Shown: positions 1 to 9,657, counted from the stretch's first letter. The stretch is DNA of 64,000 nt from Cytobacillus oceanisediminis (GCF_004366035.1 NZ_SOEE01000010.1:1-64000), one strand, 5' to 3'. Numbers and translations: made by a program. Notes: generated by a model from the sequence alone, not told the origin.

Positions 1-116
1 AGGGTTATTTGGCTTGCTTTCAAAAGTATAACACGGTGGATTAGATATTTTTAATAAGAAGTTCTTGACTCCTATTAGCTGGTTTAATTTAAGATGGGCC
101 GGAATTTATAACAAAG

Positions 117-155
117 AAAACTCGCCAAATTTTAGGGCGAGTTTTGTTTTTTTTA
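117..155 (+). terminator. Rho-independent terminator
   Basis: A 10-bp inverted repeat (AAAACTCGCC / GGCGAGTTTT) around a 9-nt loop is followed by a T-run on the + strand. It most likely ends a gene lying left of the window. It could also stop the convergent ABC transporter operon, but the T-run is weaker in that direction. The rest of positions 1-269 holds nothing I can support. Confidence 0.75.
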
Positions 156-269
156 TATTTCATTTGAAATGCCAAATGGACTGATAATTCGGTGCATTTT
201 TTTTAGAAAAGCACCTCCTATCGGAATCCTTTACAAATTTGAGAGGGGCTTATTTTATTACTTAGAGAG

Positions 270-1094
270 TTAATCTTTTTGCGGTCGCCATGAAGAAAAA
301 TGTTTCTCTAATAATCCAACTAATCCAGAAAGGATAAGACCAGTTATCGTAATAACAAATATCCCAACGAACATTCTAGCTGTTTGCAAATTCTGGCCAT
401 CAATGGTTAATTGAAAACCAATACCTGCAGATGAAGCAAATAATTCACCGACTACTACCCCGATCAAGCCCTGTCCAATACCCAAACGGATGCCTGCTAA
501 TAAAAACGGAACAGTCGAAGGCAAGGCAATCGTTTTAAAAACTTGAAACTCGCTAGCTGTAAAGGTGCGAGCGGCTTTTATCAAGTTTTGATCTAGTGTC
601 TGCATTGCTTTTTGTGCATTTAAAACAATTGGGAAAAATGCCATCAAAAAGACAATCAGCATTTTGGATTCAACCCCAATTCCTAATGCAATAACGATTA
701 CAGGTAATAAAGCTACTTTTGGTGTAACATATAATCCGGAAATAAAAGGGTTCACAATGGCATTAAAGATTTTATTCCAGCCCGAAAGTACACCAATAGG
801 TATCCCGATAAGGACTGCGAAAACAAAGCCTATTGCAAACTCATACCCGCTTACGCCCATATTGCTCCAAAATGCAGGTTCCTGCACCATTACAACAGCT
901 GCTTGAAATATCTCGGAAGGCGAACTAACAAACAGTGGGTCAATCCATTCTTTTTTAGAAACTAATTCCCACCCTAAAATAAATAAAGCAACCGAGAAGA
1001 CACTTATAACGATAGTAAAGTCTTTTTGTCTTAAAACTTTTGGCTTTTCCTTTATGAGCTTCCTTGTTTCCTGAGTAATTTCAGTGTTTGCCAT
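270..1094 (-). CDS. ABC transporter permease (SsuC/TauC/ThiX type)
   Basis: Inner-membrane permease of a nitrate/sulfonate/pyrimidine-class importer. The 274-aa protein has one N-terminal membrane segment (about residues 30-50) and then the standard core of this family. The core carries an EAA-type cytoplasmic loop (around residues 170-190, with AARTFTASEFQVFKTIALP) that contacts the ATPase. Length is normal. The ATG start is preceded by AAAGGAAAGGAGCG. It is the third gene of a compact minus-strand operon, 17 nt after the ATPase. The substrate cannot be read from the permease itself. Its position beside the HyuA/HyuB hydantoinase locus suggests a hydantoin-, pyrimidine- or lactam-like compound rather than a sulfonate, which is inference. 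Confidence 0.9.
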   Translation of the reverse strand: MANTEITQETRKLIKEKPKVLRQKDFTIVISVFSVALFILGWELVSKKEWIDPLFVSSPSEIFQAAVVMVQEPAFWSNMGVSGYEFAIGFVFAVLIGIPIGVLSGWNKIFNAIVNPFISGLYVTPKVALLPVIVIALGIGVESKMLIVFLMAFFPIVLNAQKAMQTLDQNLIKAARTFTASEFQVFKTIALPSTVPFLLAGIRLGIGQGLIGVVVGELFASSAGIGFQLTIDGQNLQTARMFVGIFVITITGLILSGLVGLLEKHFSSWRPQKD

Positions 1095-1111
1095 GGCCCG
1101 CTCCTTTCCCT

Positions 1112-1918
1112 TTAATGAAAACCTTGTTTAGTAGATTCTTTTTCTATCAAAGACCAAATATAATCTATCTGTTTTAAAAATTCAGGATCCCGTTTTATAT
1201 TTAAATCCCGTGGTCTTGGAATTGTAACATCCACTATATCGACAACCCTGCCTGGTCTTGCTCCAAATACGAATACCCGATCAGCCAAATATACTGCTTC
1301 ATCTATTTGGTGGGTAATAAATAAGCTTGTTTTCTTAGTTTCATTCCAGATTCGAAGTAACTCTTTCTGCATAAATTCCCGTGTTTGAGCATCAAGCGCG
1401 GAGAATGGTTCATCCAGTAATAAAAGAGAAGGCTCTACTGTTAATGCTCTTGCAAGATTAACACGCTGCTGCATACCTCCGGATAATTCATGAGGATAAT
1501 GATTTTCGAATCCTTTCAGCCCAACCATCTCAATATACTCTTTCGCCTTTATCTTCGTTTCCCTGGACACTCGTTTTTGAATCTCAACGCCATATAGCAC
1601 GTTCTGAATAACAGTACGCCAAGGAAAGAGACTTGGAGTTTGAAAGACAACAGATCGATCAATGCCAGGTCCATTTATTTTTTTTCCATCGAGTAAAATG
1701 TAACCGCTGCTTGGTTTTATTAGACCGGCAACTGTATTTAAAAAGGTTGTTTTACCACATCCACTGGGTCCAACGATACAGATAAATTCGCCTTCCTTTA
1801 TATTTAAATTAATATCTTGAAGCGCAATGACTTCTGTACCCGTTTTATTGTTCACATAAGTTACGTCAAGATCATTTGATGATAGTTTATAGGTTTGTTC
1901 AATCGCTGCTCCACTCAC
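1112..1918 (-). CDS. ABC transporter ATP-binding protein (SsuB/TauB type)
   Basis: ATPase subunit that powers the importer. It shows Walker A (GPSGCGKTT), the Q-loop, the ABC signature LSGGMQQRVNLARAL, Walker B (LLLLDEPFSALD) and the H-loop histidine (FITHQIDEA), all in order in about 268 aa. A GTG at 1927 is also in frame, but its ribosome site would touch the start codon. The GTG at 1918, six nt after GGGGTG, is better placed. It lies between the lipoprotein gene (25 nt upstream) and the permease gene, so the three are almost certainly co-transcribed. Members of this subfamily serve taurine, alkanesulfonate, nitrate and thiamine-precursor importers. The substrate here is not evident. Confidence 0.9.
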   Translation of the reverse strand: MSGAAIEQTYKLSSNDLDVTYVNNKTGTEVIALQDINLNIKEGEFICIVGPSGCGKTTFLNTVAGLIKPSSGYILLDGKKINGPGIDRSVVFQTPSLFPWRTVIQNVLYGVEIQKRVSRETKIKAKEYIEMVGLKGFENHYPHELSGGMQQRVNLARALTVEPSLLLLDEPFSALDAQTREFMQKELLRIWNETKKTSLFITHQIDEAVYLADRVFVFGARPGRVVDIVDVTIPRPRDLNIKRDPEFLKQIDYIWSLIEKESTKQGFH

Positions 1919-1943
1919 TATATTCACCCCATTTCATTTAGAA

Positions 1944-3011
1944 TTATTCAGGAAATGCTTCCTCTATATATTCATTTGTCCAAATACTCCCAGGTTCTGT
2001 ATCCTGTTCCTTCGTAATTCCAGTTAAATCTCCAAATTCAACCAAAGGAACTTGAGCATTGTCCCATGATTCTTTAGTCATTTCTCCATATCCCTGGAAC
2101 GTATCTTTTAAATCTATTAATGAATTTTCTAAAACCTTGCGGTCAGTTCCTTCGAAATAAGAAGCAATGGACTCTGCAGCTTCCTTTGGATTTTCACGAG
2201 TAAATTCGATTCCTTTTCCAATAGCCCGAACCACTTTAGCAGCTATGTCAGGGTTCTCTTTAAGATATTCCCGATCTGCAAATACAACCTCCCAAACCAT
2301 GTTCGCATATGTGGGCTCTTCACTCGCTTTAATCACAAGTTCTCCTACGCCTTCATCCTTGACTTGTGCGGCAAATGGAGGTGAACTGATACCACCTGAA
2401 ACCACGCCTTCCTTCATACCGCCAATTTTAGGTCCGGTGCCAGCTAATTTCACCATTTTAACTGTCGATGGATCAATGCCGTGTAATTGCATTAAATATC
2501 TTGTATAAATGTCCCCTGAATCTCCGACTACATTTGTCCCGATGCTTGCGCCTTCTAAGGCAGCAACACGGTCTTTAAGGGGATCATCTATATTGATATT
2601 CTTTTCTTCCATGTATTCATTCGATAAGGCAATCTCAAAGGTGAGCGCAGAATTTAGAGATTGAATAGCTACAAGATCTTCACCTTTTTCCAGTGGTACA
2701 AACATACTTCTGGGTCCAGAAATCGCAAACTGAGCTTGTCCTGATAATAAGGAAGCAATCACTTGTGAACCGCCGCCCCCAGAGGCAATTTCAGCTTTAA
2801 TTCCTTCTTCTTCCAAGAAACCTTTTTCAACGGCTGCATAAAAAGGTGCCAAAGAGAGAATTCTAGCTGGTTCAGAAAAAGTAATCTTGGTCAATTTCTT
2901 CCCGTCTTTACCAGTTTCGTTTGTTGTTTGATTGTTTCCACCACCAGAACATCCTGCTAAAACTAAAGCTAAAACTAATAGGAGCACGGCTCCACTTTTC
3001 TTAATAAACAT
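1944..3011 (-). CDS. ABC transporter substrate-binding lipoprotein (NMT1/THI5-like)
   Basis: Extracytoplasmic receptor of the importer, 355 aa. The N-terminus is a lipoprotein signal: positively charged MFIKK, a hydrophobic stretch, and the lipobox LVLAGC with Cys near residue 21. A Gly/Asn-rich linker and a periplasmic-binding-protein-type II fold follow, of the SsuA/TauA/THI5 kind (conserved FSEPARILSLAPFYAAVEKG near residue 50). The start ATG sits behind AGGAGGG with good spacing. It is the first gene of the minus-strand operon and is divergent from the XRE-cupin regulator at 3488. The ligand may be the same ring compound processed by HyuA/HyuB, which is inferred from location only. Confidence 0.88.
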   Translation of the reverse strand: MFIKKSGAVLLLVLALVLAGCSGGGNNQTTNETGKDGKKLTKITFSEPARILSLAPFYAAVEKGFLEEEGIKAEIASGGGGSQVIASLLSGQAQFAISGPRSMFVPLEKGEDLVAIQSLNSALTFEIALSNEYMEEKNINIDDPLKDRVAALEGASIGTNVVGDSGDIYTRYLMQLHGIDPSTVKMVKLAGTGPKIGGMKEGVVSGGISSPPFAAQVKDEGVGELVIKASEEPTYANMVWEVVFADREYLKENPDIAAKVVRAIGKGIEFTRENPKEAAESIASYFEGTDRKVLENSLIDLKDTFQGYGEMTKESWDNAQVPLVEFGDLTGITKEQDTEPGSIWTNEYIEEAFPE

Positions 3012-3487
3012 ATAATCCCTCCTAAAAATTATTGTGTGTTTTATATTTAAAACACTGTTTTGTATACATTAGCAATTATAGCATTATTTTTTGAAAATTA
3101 AAATATTTCGGAGTTAGAAAACGCAGATTATTGATGCCTGAATTCCAGGGTGCTTTCCTTAAGAAGCAATATCCCTCTTTATATTGTCAACTCGATCGGC
3201 AACAATAAAATTTAACATTATTACAATAAACGTGTGCATATTTGCCAAAGAATGAAGGGGATAGGGAATAGTTTAAATAATGAGCTAAGAAGCAAAGTCA
3301 GGATTATAAACATCAGAGTTTATTTATGTTTTAACTTTTCCGAAAAAAAATCAGGCTCCATCATTTTATTTTAAATTTTCTTTTAATTTTAAATATTTTA
3401 TGATATTATACTTTTTAATTACAGTATTACTAAAACTTAATTACACTCATACTGTATTTTTTCAGTTCTGCTTCAAAGGAGTTCATT
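3012..3487. promoter_or_regulatory. Divergent control region of the hydantoin locus
   Basis: This 476-bp AT-rich spacer separates the leftward ABC operon from the rightward regulator and hydantoinase operon. Both sets of promoters must lie here. AT-rich candidates such as TATGATATTATAC (about 3400-3412) are visible, but no unambiguous -35/-10 pair can be assigned by eye. The regulator is preceded by AAAGGAG at 3476-3482. I see no coding capacity in the spacer. Confidence 0.5.
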
Positions 3488-4033
3488 ATGGAAGAAATTT
3501 ATAAGAAAATAAAAGATTTAAGACTTCAGCATGGCTATACCTTAAAAGAATTAAGTGAACGTACTGATTTGTCAATCAGCTTTCTTTCTCAAGTGGAGAG
3601 AGGGGCAACTTCATTAGCTATTACCTCTTTAAAAAAAATAGCGGATGCATTAAATGTTAAAATTTCTGAGTTTTTCGAAGATGAGAAACCAAATCAGAAT
3701 TTTATGGTGAAGGCAAGTGAGCACAAGCCGTTTAATATCAAGGGATCGGAATTTACTTATGTTCGAGTAAATGGTGAATTTCCAGGCAGAAGCCTTGAAC
3801 CTCTCTTGGTTACATTAGCCCCTAACCAAAAACAGATACAGCAATTTGGACATCCGGGTGAGGAATATTATTACGTATTAAAGGGATTTGTTATTTTTCA
3901 TGTAGATGGGAAGGAATATGTTGTCAGGGAAGGTGATTCCATTCACTTTCCATCCGCTTACCCGCACACGATGGAAAATCCTATTAATGAAGAATCAAGA
4001 TTACTCTGTGTTTTAACGCCAGTTATTTTTTAA
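3488..4033 (+). CDS. XRE-family transcriptional regulator with cupin domain
   Basis: DNA-binding regulator of 181 aa. The N-terminal helix-turn-helix (about residues 6-60) shows the XRE pattern LKELSERTDLSISFLSQVERG. The C-terminal half is a cupin_2 effector domain with the HPGEEYYYVLKG strand and a second motif ending in PSAYPHTMENP. Proteins of this architecture commonly sense a small molecule from the pathway next door. It is divergent from the ABC importer and 43 nt upstream of hyuA, so it most likely controls both. Length matches the family. A paralogue of the same architecture lies at 12418. Confidence 0.9.
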   Translation: MEEIYKKIKDLRLQHGYTLKELSERTDLSISFLSQVERGATSLAITSLKKIADALNVKISEFFEDEKPNQNFMVKASEHKPFNIKGSEFTYVRVNGEFPGRSLEPLLVTLAPNQKQIQQFGHPGEEYYYVLKGFVIFHVDGKEYVVREGDSIHFPSAYPHTMENPINEESRLLCVLTPVIF

Positions 4034-4076
4034 TTGGCTGATAATAAATATCTCATTTTATGAAAGGTGGAGTATC

Positions 4077-6122
4077 ATGCGTGTAGCTACAGATATTGGC
4101 GGGACTTTCACTGACCTGGTTTATGTGAATGATGAAGGTGAAATTGGGGTTGCTAAAAGCCATACCACACCTCCCCATTTTGAAAAGGGAGTGATCGATG
4201 TTATTGAGAAAAGTGAAATCGATCAGACAGCCATCAAGACTTTTATCCATGGTACCACGGTAATTATCAATGCACTTACTGAACGTAAAGGGGTCAAGAC
4301 AGGTTTAATTACAACCAAAGGTTTCCGTGATGTGCTTGAAATTGCCAGAGGAAATCGCCCGGATCTTTTTAATGTCCGATACGAAAAGCCGGTGCCTTTT
4401 GTCGAGCGCTATTTACGCCAGGAAGTAGAGGAGCGCTTGAATTATAAAGGTGAGGTGCTTGCTCCGTTAAACAAGGAACAGTTAACGTCTGTTATTAACT
4501 ATTTCAAGGAACAAAAAGTAGAAGCTATTGCTGTCGCTTATTTACACTCTTATGTTAATCCAGTACATGAAATTGAGACTGTGGAATTAATAAAAAAGCT
4601 ATGGCCTGAAGCAGCCGTTACAGCATCATATGAAGTGACAAAGGAATGGCGGGAATATGAGCGGACAAGTACCACGGTTCTTAATTCATATGTTAAGCCG
4701 ATTGCTGCTACCTATGTAAACCGTCTGCATAATAAATTAGTAGAAAACAAGACTGAAAGCCAGAATTACATAATGCAGTCAAACGGCGGAACAACAACCT
4801 TTAATAGTGCAAAACAAACCCCTATTAATATGGTAGAGTCCGGACCTGTTGCGGGGATATATGGTGCGGCAGTACTTGGTGAGATCTTGAATGAAAAAAA
4901 TATTATTGCTTTTGATATTGGCGGAACTACTGCAAAATGTTCATTGATTAATCAGGGAGAAGTAAAGGTTTCAACTGATTATTTTATCGAAAAAAATGAA
5001 CGAAGTGCTGGTTATCCAATAAAAGTGCCAGTTGTTGATATTGTTGAAATTGGCAATGGAGGAGGTTCAATCGCATGGATAGATGGTGCGGGTTCTTTAA
5101 AGGTTGGTCCTCAATCTGCAGGCGCATTACCTGGTCCAGTGGCATATGGACAAGGAGGTACAGAACCAACAACTACTGATGCGAACCTTGTAACGGGAAG
5201 GCTTTCTCCGAAAAACTTCGATTATGAAGTAGATTTAGATAAAGTAAAGTCTGCCATTAAAGAGAAAGTTGCCGATCATTTTGAAATGACGGTTGAAGAA
5301 GCTGCATTAGGGATTATTCGAATTGCAAACTCCAATATGCTGAATGCGTTAAAGCTTATATCAGTAAGAAAAGGACATAATCCCCGTGAATTTTCATTGG
5401 TCGCTTTTGGCGGCGGAGGATCTATGCATGCACCTGCATTGGCTAAAGAGCTGGGTGTGAAAAAAGTGATTGTTCCAGTAGCCTCTTCCGTGTTTTCTGC
5501 ATGGGGAATGCTCATGACTGACTTAAGGCATGACTACATCCAGACATATATCAGAAGAATAAATGAACTCGATCCTGCTGAGCTGAATAAAGAATGGAAT
5601 TCAATTGAAACACAAGCACTTAAACAATATCAGGAAGAGGGCGTTTCGGAGGAAAAGGTCTTATTTGCGAGATTTGCAGATATTCGATATCTTGGGCAGG
5701 AGCATACTGTAAAGGTTCCTGTTCCGAACGGGGAATGGTCTGATGAAACCCTTAAAGAAGTGGTAAAGCGCTTTGGCGATCTTCATGAACAGCACTATAC
5801 TTTTAAGCTTGAAGGTACACCAGCAGAAATTGTTAATCTGCATTTAACAGCTTTTGGGAAGGTACTAAAACCTCAGTTGAAAAAAATTAGTTCTAGAAGC
5901 AGCAATATACAAGAAGCATACAAAGAAACACGGCCGGTCTATTTTGAAGAGGAGGGCTGGGTTGAAACAAAGGTATATCACCGCAGTTTATTTGGTGAGG
6001 GCATGGAAATTTCCGGGCCAGCCATTGTAGAGGAACAGTCTGCTTCTACGGTTATTTATCCAGGTCAGTCCTTGACTGTAGATGAATACGGAAATCTAAT
6101 CATTGAAACAGGGGTGGAATAA
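4077..6122 (+). CDS. hyuA: Hydantoinase/oxoprolinase subunit A (HyuA family)
   Basis: Large ATP-binding subunit of a two-subunit ATP-dependent ring-opening amidase (N-methylhydantoinase, 5-oxoprolinase, caprolactamase or the related acetone-carboxylase families). The protein is 681 aa. The N-terminal Hydant_A_N domain begins RVATDIGGTFTDLV (actin-like phosphate-binding loop), with HGTTVIINALTERKG near residue 60. The main hydantoinase_A domain has a second ATPase-fold signature, AFDIGGTTAKCSLI, near residue 280, then a C-terminal domain. The ATG follows GGTGGAG. The stop codon directly abuts the hyuB start. Without an experiment the family member, and so the exact substrate, cannot be fixed. 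Confidence 0.9.
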   Translation: MRVATDIGGTFTDLVYVNDEGEIGVAKSHTTPPHFEKGVIDVIEKSEIDQTAIKTFIHGTTVIINALTERKGVKTGLITTKGFRDVLEIARGNRPDLFNVRYEKPVPFVERYLRQEVEERLNYKGEVLAPLNKEQLTSVINYFKEQKVEAIAVAYLHSYVNPVHEIETVELIKKLWPEAAVTASYEVTKEWREYERTSTTVLNSYVKPIAATYVNRLHNKLVENKTESQNYIMQSNGGTTTFNSAKQTPINMVESGPVAGIYGAAVLGEILNEKNIIAFDIGGTTAKCSLINQGEVKVSTDYFIEKNERSAGYPIKVPVVDIVEIGNGGGSIAWIDGAGSLKVGPQSAGALPGPVAYGQGGTEPTTTDANLVTGRLSPKNFDYEVDLDKVKSAIKEKVADHFEMTVEEAALGIIRIANSNMLNALKLISVRKGHNPREFSLVAFGGGGSMHAPALAKELGVKKVIVPVASSVFSAWGMLMTDLRHDYIQTYIRRINELDPAELNKEWNSIETQALKQYQEEGVSEEKVLFARFADIRYLGQEHTVKVPVPNGEWSDETLKEVVKRFGDLHEQHYTFKLEGTPAEIVNLHLTAFGKVLKPQLKKISSRSSNIQEAYKETRPVYFEEEGWVETKVYHRSLFGEGMEISGPAIVEEQSASTVIYPGQSLTVDEYGNLIIETGVE

Positions 6123-7871
6123 ATGACGCAAATTGTTCGCAGTAAAGTAGATCCATTTACACTTGAGATTGTGAAAGATTCACTAGTTGCCATCGGAGAT
6201 GAGATGTTTATTGCCCTTGCCAAAACATCAATGAGCCCCATTATTTATGAAGTCCTGGATTATGCGAGCGGTCTTACGGATGCGAAAGGGCAGCTTTTGA
6301 CTCAAGGGAATGGTGTTACAGGATTTATTGGGATGCTTTCAGATATGGTAAAGCAAACCCTCAAGAAATTTGGGGAAGGAAAGCTAAAAGAGGGCGATAT
6401 CATCATCATTAATGATTCTTATGGCGGCGGCGGTTCCCATCTTTCCGATGTGGGACTGGTGATGCCTATATTTTATAAAGGAGAAATTGTTGCTTTCTCT
6501 GCCAATAAGGCCCATTGGACTGAGGTGGGAGGAAAAGATCCAGGTTCCTTCAGCAACGATGCTACAGATATATTTCAGGAAGGCTTGCAGTTTCCAAGTG
6601 TAAAGCTCTTCAATGAAGGCGAAATCAATCAGGCTATTGTCGATATCATCGAAGCGAATGTCCGATTCCCAGAATTGTCGCTGGGAGATATGTGGGCTCA
6701 GGTTGCAGCCCTTAAAACAGGTGAAAAACGGGTTAAGGAATTATGCGAAAAGCACGGGAAGCAATTATTTTTATCATCAGTTGATTATCTGCTTGACCAC
6801 GGAGAACAGCTTGCGCGTCAGGAATTAACCAAGCTTCCAAAGGGTACTTTTCATGCAGAAGGATTTATTGATGATGATGGCTTTGGAAATGGCCCTTTTC
6901 AAATCAAAGTCAAAGTAACCATCTCCGATGAAAAATTCGTTGCTGATTTCAGGGGCAGCCATCCTCAGGTTCCGGGACCTGTTAACTGTTCTTATACTGC
7001 ACTTGTCTCGGCAGTTAGAACGATTTTCCTTGCCATTACGAACCCATCGCAAGATGCGAACGATGGAGTGTTTCGCCCATTGGAGGTTATTACGGATAAA
7101 GGTTCAGTTCTTTCAGCAGAAAGGCCAGCTCCTGTTTCAATCTATTGGGAGAGCATGCTTGCAGGAGCTGATTTGATCTGGAAGGCTCTTGCTCCTGTAA
7201 TTCCACATAGGCTTAATGCCGGTCACCTTTTATCTGTTTGTTCGGTCGTCTTATCAGGATTGCATCAGGATACAGATGAACCATTTTTAATTGTTGAACC
7301 TTCAGTTGGCGGCTGGGGTGCATCTGAAGGCCAGGATGGTGCGAGAGGGCAATTCTGCATTGGTGATGGGGAAACATATAATGTCCCAGTTGAAGTGGCT
7401 GAAACAAGGTATGGAATTATGGTTGATGAGTACAGCTTGCATACGGATGGAGCCGGAGCAGGAGAGTTTATTGGCGGTTCAGGTGTTATTCGCTCTTATA
7501 AAGCCCTGACTGACAACCAAATGGTTTCCGTAACTTTTGGACGGAATAAGTTTGTTCCATGGGGAATGAATGAGGGCAAGGAAGGTTCAGCTAACCAAGT
7601 TTATATTGAAAAAGCAAATGGTGAAGTCGATGGTCCATTTGGGATCTATCCTAGGTACCCGCTGAATAAAGGTGATGTCGTAAAATTAGTCACTGCCACA
7701 GGCGGCGGATACGGAGAGTCTTACAAGCGTCCTGCAGAAATGGTAGCCAAAGATGTGAAAAATGGCTATATCACTGTGGCGCAGGCAGAAGCTGACTTTG
7801 GGGTAAAAGTAAATGAGAAAACATATGCTGTCGAAGGTTTAACAGAAGAACGTCAGAGGAGAGGTGAATAA
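6123..7871 (+). CDS. hyuB: Hydantoinase/oxoprolinase subunit B (HyuB family)
   Basis: Partner subunit (582 aa) of the HyuA-type enzyme, with the Hydantoinase_B fold along its whole length. Seen in the sequence: the opening DPFTLEIVKDSLVAIGDEMF, an INDSYGGGGSHLSDV region with conserved metal or active-site residues (Asp and His, near residue 105), and the glycine-rich C-terminal TATGGGYGESYKRPAEMV characteristic of this subunit. It starts on the base after the hyuA stop, so the two are translationally linked. The pair is typically membrane-independent and cytosolic. A small cupin gene begins one base after its stop, which extends the operon. Confidence 0.9.
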   Translation: MTQIVRSKVDPFTLEIVKDSLVAIGDEMFIALAKTSMSPIIYEVLDYASGLTDAKGQLLTQGNGVTGFIGMLSDMVKQTLKKFGEGKLKEGDIIIINDSYGGGGSHLSDVGLVMPIFYKGEIVAFSANKAHWTEVGGKDPGSFSNDATDIFQEGLQFPSVKLFNEGEINQAIVDIIEANVRFPELSLGDMWAQVAALKTGEKRVKELCEKHGKQLFLSSVDYLLDHGEQLARQELTKLPKGTFHAEGFIDDDGFGNGPFQIKVKVTISDEKFVADFRGSHPQVPGPVNCSYTALVSAVRTIFLAITNPSQDANDGVFRPLEVITDKGSVLSAERPAPVSIYWESMLAGADLIWKALAPVIPHRLNAGHLLSVCSVVLSGLHQDTDEPFLIVEPSVGGWGASEGQDGARGQFCIGDGETYNVPVEVAETRYGIMVDEYSLHTDGAGAGEFIGGSGVIRSYKALTDNQMVSVTFGRNKFVPWGMNEGKEGSANQVYIEKANGEVDGPFGIYPRYPLNKGDVVKLVTATGGGYGESYKRPAEMVAKDVKNGYITVAQAEADFGVKVNEKTYAVEGLTEERQRRGE

Positions 7872-7872
7872 A

Positions 7873-8202
7873 GTGGATGTATTAAATATAGAAGATATCC
7901 AGATTGATTCGAATGCCGCAGTTCCTCTTAAAACTGTATTCTCACAAAAAGCATTAGCTGGAGATTTGAAAGTTGGAACGGTTGTCATTCCTCCAGGAAA
8001 GAGAGTCCCTTTAACAGGAGTTTCGAATCATAAAGAAAATGAATATTCGATTATAGTAAAAGGTTCAATTGTCACCGAAACGAAGGGAAGTACCTATCGG
8101 GTTTCAAGCGGAGATGCAACCTTTATCCCTGCAGGGCAAGAACATATTGCCTACAATGACAGTGATGAGGATTGTGAAATTGTGTGGGTTTTGGTTGGTT
8201 AA
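7873..8202 (+). CDS. Small cupin-domain protein
   Basis: A single-domain cupin of about 109 aa with one conserved barrel. Its two motifs are a degenerate first one (around VPLTGVSNHKENEYSIIVKG) and a second ending in GDATFIPAGQEHIAYND. GTG 7873 is chosen because it lies one base after the hyuB stop and about 6 nt behind GAGGTG. An in-frame GTG at 7864 would overlap hyuB with poor spacing. As part of the hyuAB operon it may be an accessory enzyme or ligand-binding protein for the same substrate. The reaction is unknown. Confidence 0.8.
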   Translation: MDVLNIEDIQIDSNAAVPLKTVFSQKALAGDLKVGTVVIPPGKRVPLTGVSNHKENEYSIIVKGSIVTETKGSTYRVSSGDATFIPAGQEHIAYNDSDEDCEIVWVLVG

Positions 8203-8210
8203 CATTTTCA

Positions 8211-8246
8211 TAATAAAGGCCTTGCATGGGCAAGGTCTTTATTATA
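8211..8246 (+). terminator. Hairpin between cupin and permease genes
   Basis: Near-perfect 15-bp stem (AATAAAGGCCTTGC / GCAAGGTCTTTATT) with loop ATGG, just after the cupin stop. It has no long T-run, so it may be a partial terminator or mRNA-stabilising hairpin that lowers permease expression relative to hyuAB. Confidence 0.6.
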
Positions 8247-8297
8247 AGGAAATTTTACAGAATATTCCGATATAAAATAAAAAGGAGCTGGACAGGG

Positions 8298-9647
8298 ATG
8301 GAGGATGTGTCTTTAAGGAAAACCGGAGGAAAAGATGAAGCTCTTGCTTCTGTGCCAATAAATGAAAGGCAGCACTGGATATCACCTGCCATCATTTTTG
8401 GGGGACTTGAATTTACAATTCCAGTTTTAATGGTAGGTGCAACATTGACAGCAAGCTTTGGTCTCGGGAAGTTGTTCTGGATCTTGGCAGCAGCTTTGTT
8501 TATTTTCCAATGGATTGGTAATGCCCTTGCAGGATACATCGGTGCAAAAACTGGCCGCTCATCGTCAGTGATTGCCAGAACAAGCTTTGGGTCCAATCAG
8601 GCACGATTTATTGTAGGATTGACTATATTTATCGTTTCAATGGGGTGGTGGGCACTCCAGACAGCTGTGGCAGGAAATGCCATAGCAGCGATGTTTGGAA
8701 TAGATTATCAGACTGAGTGGTTCCTTTGGGCTATTGTAACTATCATTGCCGGCCTTCTATTTGCCCTTCCATCCATTATTGGATACTCATCCATGAAGTG
8801 GACAGATTATTTAGCTGTCCCAGCTGGATTATTATTAATTGCAGGCGGTATTTTCTATGCTTTAAAAAATATTGGCTGGGAAAAGATAGCATCCTGGAAC
8901 CCTGAACCACAAATGACTTTTCTTGCTGCCGTCAGTTTAGTTATTGGCATAAACGTTTCACAATGGGTTATTGCTTCAGATTATACACGCTATGCAAAGC
9001 CATCTGTAAAAGACAATGTACTAATACCCTTGGGTATAATCGCTGTTGGTTTCCCGCTATTCTATGTAGGCGCCATCATGTCCATAGGGGTTGGCGATGC
9101 GGATATTGTAAATGTCATGATGAACTTAGGATTTCCGGTATGGGGATTCCTCATCTTATGGTTAGCCACTTGGACCAGTCAATTAGTAAATAACTATAGT
9201 ATGGGCCTGGCATTGGCTAATATGCTGAATGTTAACTCTAATAAAGGGAGAGCCTTGCTGACTTTGGCTGGTACGATCATTTCCATTGTCGTTGCTTTAG
9301 CAGGTATACTGGATTATTTTATGGATTTTCTTTATATGACTGCTTTAATTTATCCAGCCATTGGCGGTGTTATGATGGCAGATTTCTTTTTTATCAGAAA
9401 ACAGCAATGGACCGATAATAAAGGATGGAATTGGATGGCGACCATTGCATTAGCAGCAGGAACTTTTGTTGGCTATTATACTCAATATGTACATTCTTTT
9501 GGCCTCCCAGCTGTCCAGTCCATAATTGCTTCAGCAGTTGTTTATATCATTGCCATGAAAATCAAAGCAAGAGTGGCACCTGATCACTTTACCGAGATTA
9601 GCAGCCAGCCAGACTTATATTCTTCTGATAATGTTAAAATTCTATAA
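8298..9647 (+). CDS. NCS1-family permease (cytosine/purine/hydantoin/allantoin type)
   Basis: Integral membrane symporter of the nucleobase:cation symporter-1 family, 449 aa with about 12 hydrophobic segments. The N-terminal region has the cytosine-permease-like stretch NERQHWISPAIIFGGLEFTI. The conserved SDYTRYAKP motif is near residue 225. ATG 8298 is preceded by AAAGGAG with a 10-nt gap. The reading frame is open further upstream to 8226, but that part has no ribosome site. This gives the locus a second, secondary-active uptake route beside the ABC importer. Hydantoin (Mhp1-like), cytosine or allantoin are all possible cargos. Confidence 0.88.
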   Translation: MEDVSLRKTGGKDEALASVPINERQHWISPAIIFGGLEFTIPVLMVGATLTASFGLGKLFWILAAALFIFQWIGNALAGYIGAKTGRSSSVIARTSFGSNQARFIVGLTIFIVSMGWWALQTAVAGNAIAAMFGIDYQTEWFLWAIVTIIAGLLFALPSIIGYSSMKWTDYLAVPAGLLLIAGGIFYALKNIGWEKIASWNPEPQMTFLAAVSLVIGINVSQWVIASDYTRYAKPSVKDNVLIPLGIIAVGFPLFYVGAIMSIGVGDADIVNVMMNLGFPVWGFLILWLATWTSQLVNNYSMGLALANMLNVNSNKGRALLTLAGTIISIVVALAGILDYFMDFLYMTALIYPAIGGVMMADFFFIRKQQWTDNKGWNWMATIALAAGTFVGYYTQYVHSFGLPAVQSIIASAVVYIIAMKIKARVAPDHFTEISSQPDLYSSDNVKIL

Positions 9648-9657
9648 TCTATTCAAT

